A stretch of 64,000 nt of DNA. Source: Contendibacter sp031732755. GTDB taxonomy: Bacteria > Pseudomonadota > Gammaproteobacteria > Competibacterales > Competibacteraceae. The DNA is taken from assembly GCA_031732755.1 (NCBI GenBank), contig JAVMKI010000029.1:62001-126000 (forward strand), given 5' to 3'. The notes under the pieces are model-generated. The model made no database searches and was not told the origin of the DNA. It saw nothing but the letters and a program-made list of their open reading frames with translations. Shown one piece after another: positions 9,069 to 17,098 of this stretch; position 1 is the stretch's first letter; the number at the start of each line of letters is the position of its first letter. Position numbers and translations under genes: made by a program.

Positions 9069-9674
9069 ATGGCCGAACAAACCGCCCCCTCCGATCCCAG
9101 CGGCTTCGATATTGAATGGCTGCTTGAGCAGGCACGCACTTATCTGGCGTTTGGTGAGCAGTTGCAGCCGTTGAACGAGCGCTTTTACGAGACCCTGGAT
9201 CACCGGGATGGCGACTGGGGCGAAGCGTTGCGTCAGCATTTCGACCAACTCAAGGCGGCACTAGCCGAGGCCGCGGACGATCCGGGCGGTCATCCCGACT
9301 TGGCCCGCCTGTGGACCGTCATTCTCGACACCTGGCGGCAGACCGCCGCGTCGCTGGGCGCTCCCGCGACTCTCGCCCCACTGGCGGGCGCCAAAACCGA
9401 GCACTGGCGGACGTATCAAAAGGTCCAGGGTCAATATCTCGACCTTCTGCGCCAGGCGGCCAAGGAGGCGCTGGACCTGATGGAGCAGCGCTTGGGCGAA
9501 CGGGCGATCGCCGGCACGGCCGTGGAGAGCCTGCGCGAGTTGTATAACCTGTGGGTGGAATGCAACGAGGAGACTTATGGCCGGATGTTGCGCAGCCCCG
9601 ACTACGGCGTGCTGAACGGTCGCCTGCTCAACGCCTTGCTAAGCTGCCACGCTCAAGGAGATACCCCCACATGA
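9069..9674 (+). CDS. phaE: Class III PHA synthase subunit PhaE
   Basis: A 201-residue acidic helical protein matching the PhaE subunit that pairs with a short PhaC in class III polyhydroxyalkanoate synthases. Features include FDIEWLLEQARTYLAFGEQ near the N terminus and LYNLWVECNEETYGRMLRS near the C terminus, the latter being the conserved part of the family. It is shorter than well-studied PhaE proteins (about 350 residues); the middle seems reduced. Its TGA overlaps the phaC ATG by four bases (ATGA), so the two subunits are translationally coupled. It acts at the surface of PHA granules. Confidence 0.88.
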   Translation: MAEQTAPSDPSGFDIEWLLEQARTYLAFGEQLQPLNERFYETLDHRDGDWGEALRQHFDQLKAALAEAADDPGGHPDLARLWTVILDTWRQTAASLGAPATLAPLAGAKTEHWRTYQKVQGQYLDLLRQAAKEALDLMEQRLGERAIAGTAVESLRELYNLWVECNEETYGRMLRSPDYGVLNGRLLNALLSCHAQGDTPT

Positions 9675-10726
9675 TCGGTCCAACGCCCGCCCAGATTGCG
9701 GAGGAACTGCGCCACTTTCAGGCCCGTCTGGCTGAAGGCGCTCATACCCTGCGCAGTCTCAGTCCTATCGAAACGGGTGTGCTGCCCCGTGATCCGGTTT
9801 ATCAGGAAGACAAGTTGGTCCTGTATCGTTATCGGCCTCGGGTGACGGAACCGCACCCCATTCCGTTGCTGATCGTTTACGCGCTGGTCAACCGGCCCTA
9901 CATGATGGATTTGCAGGAAGACCGTTCGCTGATTCGGGGCCTGCTGGACGCCGGGCTCGATGTCTACCTGATCGACTGGGGCTATCCCGACGCCGGCGAC
10001 CGCCACTTGCGCCTGGCGGATTATGTCCTGCGCTATATCGCGCACTGCGTGGACCATCTCCGCGAGCGGCATGACCAGGATTCGATCAATCTGCTGGGCG
10101 TCTGCCAGGGTGGCGCGCTGAGCTTGTGTTTCACGGCGCTGCATCCCGCGAAGGTCCGCAATCTGGTCACCATGGTGACGCCGGTGGATTTCCACACCCC
10201 CGACAACGTCCTGACTCATCTGATCCGGCATGTGGACGTGGATTTACTGGTGGATACCTTGGGCAACCTGCCGGGGCAACTGCTGAACTTTACCTTTCTA
10301 TCGCTGAGCCCGTTCCGGCTGGCTGGGCAGAAGTACGTGGATCTGGTGGATATCCTCGACGATGCCCAAGCGCTGCGAAATTTCTTGCGAATGGAAAAAT
10401 GGATTTTTGACAGCCCCGATCAGGCCGGCGAGGCGTTTCGCCAGTTCGCCAAGGATTTTTTTCAGCAAAACAAGCTGATCAAGGGCGAGGTGGTCATTGG
10501 AGAACAGCGGGTGGATTTACGCAATGTCGTTATGCCGGTGCTGAACGTCTACGCTACCCAGGATCATCTGGTGCCGCCCGCCGCGTCCAAGGCACTGGCG
10601 GAATATTGCGGTAGCCGGGACTACTCGGAGCTATCCTTCGAGGGTGGGCACATCGGCATCTACGTCAGCGGGCGAGCCCAGCGCGAGGTGCCACCGGCAC
10701 TCGCAGCGTGGTTGCTGGAACGTTGA
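9671..10726 (+). CDS. phaC: Class III PHA synthase subunit PhaC
   Basis: A 351-residue alpha/beta-hydrolase-fold enzyme that polymerises hydroxyacyl-CoA into PHA. The nucleophile Cys145 sits in the lipase-like box GVCQGG, and the triad is completed by Asp298 (ATQDHLV) and His327 (GGHIGI). The short length without a long N-terminal extension is typical of class III enzymes that need PhaE. The frame runs open upstream, but the ATG at 9671 overlapping the phaE stop is the right start. The facing phaR and phaA genes complete a local storage-polymer cluster. Confidence 0.95.
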   Translation: MIGPTPAQIAEELRHFQARLAEGAHTLRSLSPIETGVLPRDPVYQEDKLVLYRYRPRVTEPHPIPLLIVYALVNRPYMMDLQEDRSLIRGLLDAGLDVYLIDWGYPDAGDRHLRLADYVLRYIAHCVDHLRERHDQDSINLLGVCQGGALSLCFTALHPAKVRNLVTMVTPVDFHTPDNVLTHLIRHVDVDLLVDTLGNLPGQLLNFTFLSLSPFRLAGQKYVDLVDILDDAQALRNFLRMEKWIFDSPDQAGEAFRQFAKDFFQQNKLIKGEVVIGEQRVDLRNVVMPVLNVYATQDHLVPPAASKALAEYCGSRDYSELSFEGGHIGIYVSGRAQREVPPALAAWLLER

Positions 10727-10766
10727 TTCCCAGACCCAGGAAAGACCTGAAACGCATGGAAGAAAC

Positions 10767-11333
10767 TCAGGCTTCCCGCTCTTTTCCGCCTTTCGGTTCC
10801 TTTTCGGCTTTATCCGGTACGGTCACGGGTGGAGGGTCGCTCGGCGCGGCGGCGGATGGCGGCGACGGGGGCGTTTCGCCGCCACTCAATGGAAAATAGG
10901 GCTTCTGTAGCCGCTCGTTGACGCTCTTCCACAGCGACAGGTTGTGTTCGACCAATTCGGTCATCATCGCCAGTGGATTCTTGCCGATGAAGGTGCGCAT
11001 CTGTTCCCGGAACAGGTGCTGCTGGTCCACGAACGCTTGCAGGCTTTTTTCCAGATAGTTGCCCATCATGCCTTGCAGGGTATCGCCGTAGAATCGGATG
11101 ATGTGCGCCAGCACATCGGTGGTGAAGATCGGGCTGCCTTGCTCTTCCTGCTCGCTGATGATTTGCAACAGGATTCCGCGCGTGATGTCGGTGTTGGTCC
11201 GAGCGTCGATGACATGGAATTCGGCGCGCTCCAATACCAATTGCTTAACATCCTCAAGGGTGATGTAACTACTGACGGCCGTATCGTACAGCCGACGATT
11301 CGGGTATTTCTTGATGACGCGCGGTTCGCTCAT
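10767..11333 (-). CDS. phaR: PHA synthesis repressor PhaR
   Basis: A 188-residue regulator with the PHB/PHA accumulation DNA-binding domain at the N terminus (IKKYPNRRLYDTAVSSYITL), followed by the accumulation-regulatory region and a Pro/Ala-rich low-complexity tail. PhaR proteins bind PHA granules and repress phasin and PHA genes when polymer is absent. The gene faces phaC (convergent, 40 bases apart) and lies downstream of phaA on the same strand. A TATAAT at 11401-11406 may give it its own promoter. Confidence 0.93.
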   Translation of the reverse strand: MSEPRVIKKYPNRRLYDTAVSSYITLEDVKQLVLERAEFHVIDARTNTDITRGILLQIISEQEEQGSPIFTTDVLAHIIRFYGDTLQGMMGNYLEKSLQAFVDQQHLFREQMRTFIGKNPLAMMTELVEHNLSLWKSVNERLQKPYFPLSGGETPPSPPSAAAPSDPPPVTVPDKAEKEPKGGKEREA

Positions 11334-11400
11334 GGCAGACTAGGTAAAAAAGCGACGCGGCGCCGCCCCAAGGGACAAACGCCGCGCGGCTGTTGTGAAC

Positions 11401-11406
11401 ATTATA
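11401..11406 (-). promoter_or_regulatory. Possible -10 element for phaR
   Basis: A perfect TATAAT on the minus strand lies between the phaA stop and phaR, 68 bases before the phaR ATG. The -35 region (TAACCG) is poor, so the site may be weak or need an activator. Confidence 0.35.
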
Positions 11407-11426
11407 AAGACGGGAGTCGGGTTCGG

Positions 11427-12608
11427 TTAGCCACGCTCGACAGCGAGCGCGACACCCTGGCCACCACCGATGCACAGAGTTGCCAAACCTTTCCTGGCAT
11501 CGCGGCGGACCATTTCGTGTAGCAAGGTCACCAGGATGCGGCAGCCGGAGGCGCCGATTGGATGACCCAGCGCGATGGCGCCACCGTTGACATTGACCTT
11601 GTCGACATCCCAGCCCATCTCTCGGTTGACCGAGATCGCCTGGGCGGCGAAAGCTTCGTTGGCCTCGACCAGATCAAGCTGATCCACGGTCCAGCCCGCC
11701 TTCTTCAAACAGATGCGGGATGCGGGAATGGGACCGGTGCCCATGATCTTCGGGTCCACCCCGGCCTTGGCGTAGGCAGCGATACGAGCCAGCGGCTGGA
11801 GGCCCAGATCGCGGGCGACGCTAGCGGCCATCACCAGCACGGCGGCGGCGCCATCGTTGATGCCGGAGGCGTTGCCAGCAGTCACCGTGCCGTCTTTCTT
11901 GAACGCCGGCTTCAACTTGCCCAAGGCGGCGGCGGTGGTGCCAGCCCGGGGGAATTCATCGGTGTCGAACAGCAGTGGGTCACCCTTGCGTTGCGGAATT
12001 CCGAAGGGAACAATCTCATCCTTAAATTTACCCGCCTGAATCGCGGCGATAGCCTTGATCTGTGAGTCGGCGGCGAAGGCGTCCTGTTCCTCGCGGGAAA
12101 TGGCCCACTGCGTGGCGATATTCTCGGCGGTGATGCCCATGTGATAATGGTTGACGGCGCATTGCAGCCCCTCGCTGAGCATCGAATCCGCCAGCCGGGC
12201 GTCACCCATGGTGGTGCCGCGCCGTGAACCGAGCAGCAGGTGCGGAGACAGGCTCATGTTCTCTTGGCCACCGGCGATGACGATGCGGTTGTCGCCGTCG
12301 CGGATGGACTGAAAGGCCAGATGAACCGCTTTCAGACCACTGCCGCACACCTTATTGATATTCAGACAGGGAACTTCGATGGGCAGACCCGCGTTCAGGG
12401 CGGCGGTTCGGGCGGGGTTCTGGCCAGTGCCGGCGGTAAGAACCTGCCCCAGGATCACCTCATCGACCTGCTCGGGCTTGACGCCGGATTTCCGCAGCAA
12501 GTCCTCAATGACCTTGGCACCTAAAACGTTAGCTGGAATCGTCGCCAGGGAGCCCATGAAATTGCCGATCGCGGTCCTGGCGGCGGCGACGATGACCACA
12601 TCTTCCAT
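11427..12608 (-). CDS. phaA: Acetyl-CoA acetyltransferase (beta-ketothiolase)
   Basis: A 393-residue biosynthetic thiolase condensing two acetyl-CoA to acetoacetyl-CoA, the first step toward polyhydroxybutyrate. All catalytic residues are present: Cys88 in NKVCGSG, His349 in GHPIGASG and Cys379 in CIGGGQG. The length is typical for the family. It lies upstream of phaR on the same strand and opposite phaEC, which supports the PHA role over fatty-acid breakdown (atoB-type enzymes are otherwise very similar). No phaB is in this cluster; a short-chain reductase at 35282-36076 is a distant candidate. Confidence 0.92.
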   Translation of the reverse strand: MEDVVIVAAARTAIGNFMGSLATIPANVLGAKVIEDLLRKSGVKPEQVDEVILGQVLTAGTGQNPARTAALNAGLPIEVPCLNINKVCGSGLKAVHLAFQSIRDGDNRIVIAGGQENMSLSPHLLLGSRRGTTMGDARLADSMLSEGLQCAVNHYHMGITAENIATQWAISREEQDAFAADSQIKAIAAIQAGKFKDEIVPFGIPQRKGDPLLFDTDEFPRAGTTAAALGKLKPAFKKDGTVTAGNASGINDGAAAVLVMAASVARDLGLQPLARIAAYAKAGVDPKIMGTGPIPASRICLKKAGWTVDQLDLVEANEAFAAQAISVNREMGWDVDKVNVNGGAIALGHPIGASGCRILVTLLHEMVRRDARKGLATLCIGGGQGVALAVERG

Positions 12609-12959
12609 CGAGTTGACCTCTCGAATAGCCTGGTTGGTTATGGCGAAGGCCGGATAGCCTTGCGTGTCTTGGCGTGATGCGTCTCGACCCTCCCCACGCA
12701 GCCTGCGTATTCAGGGATGTTAAGCGGCTGCGTGAGCTAGCGCGGAGTGAAACCGCGCGAAATTTTTAATTTTTAGTGGATTTGAGCATGGCATATTGAC
12801 CGCTACCCCAATTGTTGTCAACCAGCTTACCGCCTCTTACAGGGCCATCGCGCTATGCGGGGGGTTGACAGGAGGAGGATTGTCGGGTGGCGGGGCGGGA
12901 TTGATCGGATGGAGAAACCTGATGCCACACCGACCAGCCCGATCTGCCGTCGGGAAACG
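12609..12959. other. Intergenic region upstream of phaA
   Basis: About 350 bases between phaA and the ISAs1 remnant. I see no gene. It holds an AT-rich patch near 12760-12780 and a terminator-like hairpin listed separately. The phaA promoter should be here, but no clear -35/-10 pair is seen. Confidence 0.5.
12740..12774 (+). terminator. Terminator-like hairpin upstream of phaA
   Basis: A GCGCGG / CCGCGC stem with a 7-base loop is followed by a T-rich run on the plus strand. No plus-strand gene ends here, so it may be left over from a lost gene or part of the mobile-element scar next to it. Confidence 0.4.
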
Positions 12960-13184
12960 CGGAACCAGCTCCACAAACTGCATGATATCCTGATGATTGT
13001 CCCGTGCGCCGTGCTGAGTGGGGTGGAGACTGGGTCGGGCTGGAAGCATTTACCGGGGAGAAATGAAGCCCAGTTGCGGGGTTTTTTGAAGTTGTCCCGC
13101 AGGATTCCATCACGCGATACTCTAAACGATGTGCTGGGGCAAATCGATCCAGTGGCGATCCGGACGGCGTCCATCGCCCACTAA
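12960..13184 (+). pseudogene. ISAs1-family transposase N-terminal remnant
   Basis: The plus-strand reading frame ending at TAA 13184 matches the N-terminal region of ISAs1 (H-repeat-associated) transposases: KLHDILMIVPCAVLSG, then LRGFLKLSRRIPSRDTLNDV and LGQIDP. The typical family pattern is KLxDILxIxLCAVxSG with FLxLPNGIPSHDTFxRVF. The DDE catalytic part is missing and the next gene begins 15 bases later, so only an inactive fragment remains. The frame continues upstream to 12855 without similarity. Confidence 0.65.
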
Positions 13185-13199
13185 CCCAAAGGCAGTATC

Positions 13200-14318
13200 A
13201 TGACTACTGTATCCCCATCCCCCGATCTTGTTAAAACCTGGTTAGCGGCGCTGATCCGCGGCGCGGAACCTGACCCGATGCCGGAGGAGGCCACGCTGCT
13301 TAGTACCGCCCGGGCCGAGGGAGTTTTAGCTTTGTGTCATGAGCGGTTGCGCCAATCTCCCACTTGGGAACAGTATCCAGTGACGCTGCGCGCGGCGCTG
13401 ACCCAGCACGTCCGCCAGGAGGTTGCCGTGGAGATGCTGCGCGCGGTGGAGTTGCGAGAAGTGCTGGCGGCGCTAGCGCGGCAGAGTCTGTCGGTACTGC
13501 TGCTCAAGGGCGCGGCGCTGGCCTATACTCTGTATTCCGAACCCCATCTGCGGAGTCGCTGCGACACCGATTTGCTGCTCGCGTCGCGGGAGGATGCCGA
13601 ACGGGCTTGGGGGGTGCTACAGACTCTTGGCTACCAGCGACCGAACGCCATTTCCGGCGATCTGATCAGCCATGAATTTGGCTGTTATAAAGCTGGACTA
13701 GGCGAGTTACCCCATGCCTTGGATGTCCACTGGCGGTTGAGCAATAACATGCTGTTCTCTGAGCGATTCACCTTTGCGGAGTTGGCGTCGGCCGCCGTGC
13801 CCATTCCGGCGCTGGGACCGCATGCCTACAGCCTGGGGTTAGTCCATGTGCTGCTGATGGCTTGCATACACCGGGTTTCTCACTTACCGGATGGCAGCGG
13901 GAACCGGCTAATCTGGCTGTACGACATCCACCAGGTGGCGCAGTGCTTCACCGAGGAGCACTGGCAGCAGTTCACGGTGCTGGCGGAAGAACGGGGTGTA
14001 TGTGGCCCGTGCCTTGATGGTCTGAATACCAGTCAGGTGTGGTTCGCGACGGTGCTGCCAGAGACGGTTGTGTGCCGGCTGCGGGTGGGCGCTAGCCGAG
14101 AACGATTCGATCCCCATCAGGCTCGTTCGCGGTGGCGCTTTGCATGGTTGATTTTCCGCGCCTTGCCTTCCAACGCCGCGCGTCTGCGCTGGCTTGGCCA
14201 GAACCTGTTCCCGAAGATCAATTATATGCGCCGTAAATACGGCTTTGATCATCCGGGGTGGTTGCCATGGTTTTATGGGTTAAGACTCTTTCGGGGAATT
14301 GCCAAGAGCTTCCGATAG
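13200..14318 (+). CDS. Nucleotidyltransferase-fold family protein (NTP_transf_5 type)
   Basis: A 372-residue protein resembling the uncharacterised NTP_transf_5 nucleotidyltransferase family. The signature block LLLKGAALAYTLYSEP followed by RSRCDTDLLL (residues about 100-125) gives the DxD metal pair. A later His-rich stretch (LLMACIHRVSH, near residue 222) is also typical. Family members often sit near polysaccharide genes, but here the neighbours are an ISAs1 remnant and tRNA-Phe, so the context says little. It may have arrived with the mobile element. The substrate is unknown. Confidence 0.7.
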   Translation: MTTVSPSPDLVKTWLAALIRGAEPDPMPEEATLLSTARAEGVLALCHERLRQSPTWEQYPVTLRAALTQHVRQEVAVEMLRAVELREVLAALARQSLSVLLLKGAALAYTLYSEPHLRSRCDTDLLLASREDAERAWGVLQTLGYQRPNAISGDLISHEFGCYKAGLGELPHALDVHWRLSNNMLFSERFTFAELASAAVPIPALGPHAYSLGLVHVLLMACIHRVSHLPDGSGNRLIWLYDIHQVAQCFTEEHWQQFTVLAEERGVCGPCLDGLNTSQVWFATVLPETVVCRLRVGASRERFDPHQARSRWRFAWLIFRALPSNAARLRWLGQNLFPKINYMRRKYGFDHPGWLPWFYGLRLFRGIAKSFR

Positions 14319-14563
14319 GGTTGCTGACGGACCTGCGGTCGTGGCATTTCTGCCGCGGCGGGTGTTCAGGTAAATGCGCACCCCAACGATAGGCTGGCTT
14401 TCAGCAAGCAGACCTGGGGATTACGCAAAAAACGAGCCCGACATTGTTGCTGGCCGGTGGTGAACACTTGCGCGATGGTTAACGGTCCACGATCTCTTGT
14501 GGACCTCGGAAAGGATCAGCCGTACCCCAAGTCGGATTACGCAGTGGGCAACGAGCAAAGAGA

Positions 14564-14591
14564 AAGGGGCTAGGCTTTCGCCTAACCCCTT
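14564..14591 (-). terminator. Rho-independent terminator of tRNA-Phe
   Basis: On the minus strand a 12-base stem (AAGGGGTTAGGC with GCCTAGCCCCTT, one G-T wobble) closes on a GAAA tetraloop and is followed by TCTCTTT. It begins 9 bases after the encoded CCA of the tRNA. Confidence 0.8.
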
Positions 14592-14599
14592 GTTTATTC

Positions 14600-14675
<76 letters not shown>

Positions 14676-14704
14676 AAACTCTGCGAAGCGCAAAACAAGC
14701 GCGC

Positions 14705-14733
14705 ATTTAAGCAGTTTTCGCGCTCGCCGTCAA
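14705..14733 (-). promoter_or_regulatory. Sigma-70 promoter of tRNA-Phe
   Basis: On the minus strand TTGACG (14728-14733) is 17 bases from TTAAAT (14705-14710). The bases just after the -10 are GCGCGC, the GC-rich discriminator typical of stringently controlled stable-RNA promoters. It starts just after the yggX stop. Confidence 0.65.
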
Positions 14734-14739
14734 GCCAGC

Positions 14740-15012
14740 TCATGTTTTGGGCGGCGAGTAACCCTCTGGCAGCGCCGAACCCGAGCCGAAGAAAAACTGG
14801 ATCATCTGCTCTTCCAAGAACTGGCGGGCCTTCGGCTCGAACGGTGTCAGCCGATATTCATTGATCAACATGGTTTGCTGGCGCAACCATTGCTGCCAGG
14901 CTGGTTTGGAGACGTTCTCGAAAATTCGCCTGCCCAGTTCTCCCGGATAGGGTGGGCGATCCAATCCCTCGGTTTCGACGCCAAGTTTGACACACTTCAC
15001 TATTCGAGCCAT
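14740..15012 (-). CDS. yggX: Fe(2+)-trafficking protein YggX
   Basis: A 90-residue YggX-family protein, with the single Cys7 in ARIVKCVKLG and conserved segments PPYPGELGRRIFENVSKPAW and FLEEQMIQFFFG. It protects iron-sulfur proteins from oxidation and helps iron handling. It lies 18 bases after mutY on the same strand, the conserved mutY-yggX pairing of gammaproteobacteria; MutY itself has an Fe-S cluster. Confidence 0.95.
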   Translation of the reverse strand: MARIVKCVKLGVETEGLDRPPYPGELGRRIFENVSKPAWQQWLRQQTMLINEYRLTPFEPKARQFLEEQMIQFFFGSGSALPEGYSPPKT

Positions 15013-15030
15013 TCGTTGATCCCGTTCGTT

Positions 15031-16086
15031 TTACCGTTCGTTAGCCAAGACGGCCAGCAGTCGTCGCACCGGTGTGGCCACCCCGCGATGATCCGGACAG
15101 CGGGTGTTATACCAGGTAAACCGCTCTCCTTCCATCACTGCTCCCGCCGCTACCATTACCGTTGCGGGCGTGGGCGTGATGTCCAAATGAAAATGGCTGA
15201 AACTGTGCCGCAACACACGCCATGAGACTCCGACCGTCACCTGCAATCCCAACCGTTCCCGGCACCAGTCAGTAACGTTCGCATCCAAAGGGCATTCGGG
15301 CAAACTCCACAATCCACCCCAAACGCCAGTCGGCGCTCGGCGCTCCAGTAGCACCTCGCCCTCCGCCCCGCGCAACAGCAGCATCCGCATGGCCCGCACC
15401 GGCAATTTCCGTATCGGTTTCGGTGCCGGATAATTCAACTCCCGCCCCTGGGCATGAGCCGCGCAATCCATCGCCAGCGGACATTGATGGCAGTGCGGCC
15501 GGCGCGGCGTACAAACCATCGCGCCAAGATCCATCATCGCTTGGGTGTAATCCGCCACCCGTTCGGCTGGCGTGAAACGTTCCGCCAGTGCCCACAGGGT
15601 CGCCAGCACAAGGGCCTGTCCCGGCCAGCCGTCGACCGCGACGAACCGCGCCAACAACCGTTTGACATTGCCATCCAGAATCGGTTGCCGCTGGCCGACC
15701 GCCAGCGCCAGGATTGCTCCCGCTGTCGAACGACCAATGCCCGGCAATGCCTGGAGTTGGGCGCTATCCAGTGGTAGATCCCCACCATGCCGGTCGCGCG
15801 CAATCCGCGCTGTCTGGTGTAGATGGCGCGCGCGCGCGTAGTATCCCAACCCGGCCCACAAGCCCAACACTTCGTCCAGATCGGCGTCGGCCAAGCTCGC
15901 CAAGTTGGGAAACCGGGCCATGAACCGCGCATAATAGGGAACTACCGCCGCTACCTGGGTCTGTTGCAGCATGATCTCCGATACCCAAACCCGATAGGCC
16001 GTGGCGTCTTGTTTCCATGGAAGGTGCTTACGACCGTGCGCGTCGAACCAATCCAGTATGCGGCGACCGAATTCATCCGGAGTCAT
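15031..16086 (-). CDS. mutY: A/G-specific adenine DNA glycosylase
   Basis: A 351-residue base-excision enzyme that removes adenine mispaired with 8-oxoguanine. Catalytic Glu37 lies in SEIMLQQTQ, the helix-hairpin-helix is LPGIGRSTAGAIL, and the catalytic Asp is in ILDGNVKR. The [4Fe-4S] ligands are in the pattern C-x6-C-x2-C-x5-C (CTPRRPHCHQCPLAMDC). The C-terminal NUDIX-like 8-oxoG recognition domain follows. It heads the mutY-yggX pair and is divergent from the epimerase gene. Confidence 0.95.
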   Translation of the reverse strand: MTPDEFGRRILDWFDAHGRKHLPWKQDATAYRVWVSEIMLQQTQVAAVVPYYARFMARFPNLASLADADLDEVLGLWAGLGYYARARHLHQTARIARDRHGGDLPLDSAQLQALPGIGRSTAGAILALAVGQRQPILDGNVKRLLARFVAVDGWPGQALVLATLWALAERFTPAERVADYTQAMMDLGAMVCTPRRPHCHQCPLAMDCAAHAQGRELNYPAPKPIRKLPVRAMRMLLLRGAEGEVLLERRAPTGVWGGLWSLPECPLDANVTDWCRERLGLQVTVGVSWRVLRHSFSHFHLDITPTPATVMVAAGAVMEGERFTWYNTRCPDHRGVATPVRRLLAVLANER

Positions 16087-16114
16087 CGAGATTCCGCTTT
16101 ATGAGGATTTTGTC

Positions 16115-16999
16115 ATGGCGCGTATTCTAATCGCTGGTTGCGGCGATGTCGGCGCGGTCTTGGGCCAAGGTCTGTGCGCGGCGGGGCATGAGGTCTGGGG
16201 GTTGAAGCGCCATCCCGCCGACCTGCCGCCTGGCATCCGGCCGCTGGCGGCTGATCTGACCGACCCGGCGACCCTGAATGCGTTGCCGCTCGCGCTCGAT
16301 GGTGTGGTCTACAGCGCCGCCGCCGCCAGTTTCAGCGAGACCGCTTATCAGGCTGTTTATGTCGCCGGAGTTCGGAATCTGGTCGACGCGCTGCGTGGAG
16401 CGGGGCAGCGCCCGCGCCGGTTGCTGTTTACTTCCAGCACGTCGGTATATGCCCAGCATCGAGGCGAGTGGGTGGACGAGGAGTCGCCCGCCGAGGCGGA
16501 CAGCTTCAGCGGGCGGTGCATCCGCGCGGGGGAACAATGGATGTGGAACAGCCCTTGGCCAGCGGTGGTGATTCGCTTTGGCGGCATCTATGGTCCTGGT
16601 CGCACCCGATTGATTGACAGCGTCCGCGCCGGAACCGCCACCCGTCCCGCCGGGCCGCCGCTTTACACCAACCGCATTCACCGCGATGACTGCGCCCGGG
16701 TGCTGGAACATCTGTTGTTCCTGCCGACGCCAGCGCCGCTATATCTTGCCGTGGACGATGACCCGGCGCCATTGGGCGAGGTGTTGAGTTGGCTGGCAAC
16801 CCAGATCGATGTGCCGGAACCGCCGCTGGCCGTGAGCCAGCCCTTGAAGCCTGGCGGCAAGGTTGGCGATCCCGCCGCGCGCCTGCGCGCCAGCAAGCGT
16901 TGCCACAACACCCGGTTGCGCGCCAGCGGTTTCCAGTTCCGTTATCCCAGTTATCGGGATGGCTACGCTGCGCTGCTGGGATTGAATAGCGGAGCATAA
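16115..16999 (+). CDS. NAD(P)-dependent epimerase/dehydratase family protein (YeeZ-like)
   Basis: A 294-residue Rossmann-fold protein beginning with ILIAGCGDVGAVLGQGL, a nucleotide-binding glycine motif. It resembles the extended-SDR YeeZ group (SSTSVYAQHRGEWVDEES; FGGIYGPGR). The frame is open further upstream, but the ATG at 16115 with GAGG ten bases before it gives the conserved N terminus. It is divergent from mutY. The substrate is not known. Confidence 0.8.
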   Translation: MARILIAGCGDVGAVLGQGLCAAGHEVWGLKRHPADLPPGIRPLAADLTDPATLNALPLALDGVVYSAAAASFSETAYQAVYVAGVRNLVDALRGAGQRPRRLLFTSSTSVYAQHRGEWVDEESPAEADSFSGRCIRAGEQWMWNSPWPAVVIRFGGIYGPGRTRLIDSVRAGTATRPAGPPLYTNRIHRDDCARVLEHLLFLPTPAPLYLAVDDDPAPLGEVLSWLATQIDVPEPPLAVSQPLKPGGKVGDPAARLRASKRCHNTRLRASGFQFRYPSYRDGYAALLGLNSGA

Positions 17000-17098
17000 T
17001 CCGCCCCTAGCGGATCGGACGACGCCTCAGCCATCTTACTGCATCTGGCGCAAATCGCTTGGAAGGTCGATGCCTGGTGCTTTTTGCCCTCGGCCCTT

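Noticed and set aside
12827..13174. Minus-strand frame of 115 residues opposite the ISAs1 remnant
   Set aside because: The plus-strand frame has the transposase similarity; the minus frame has none.
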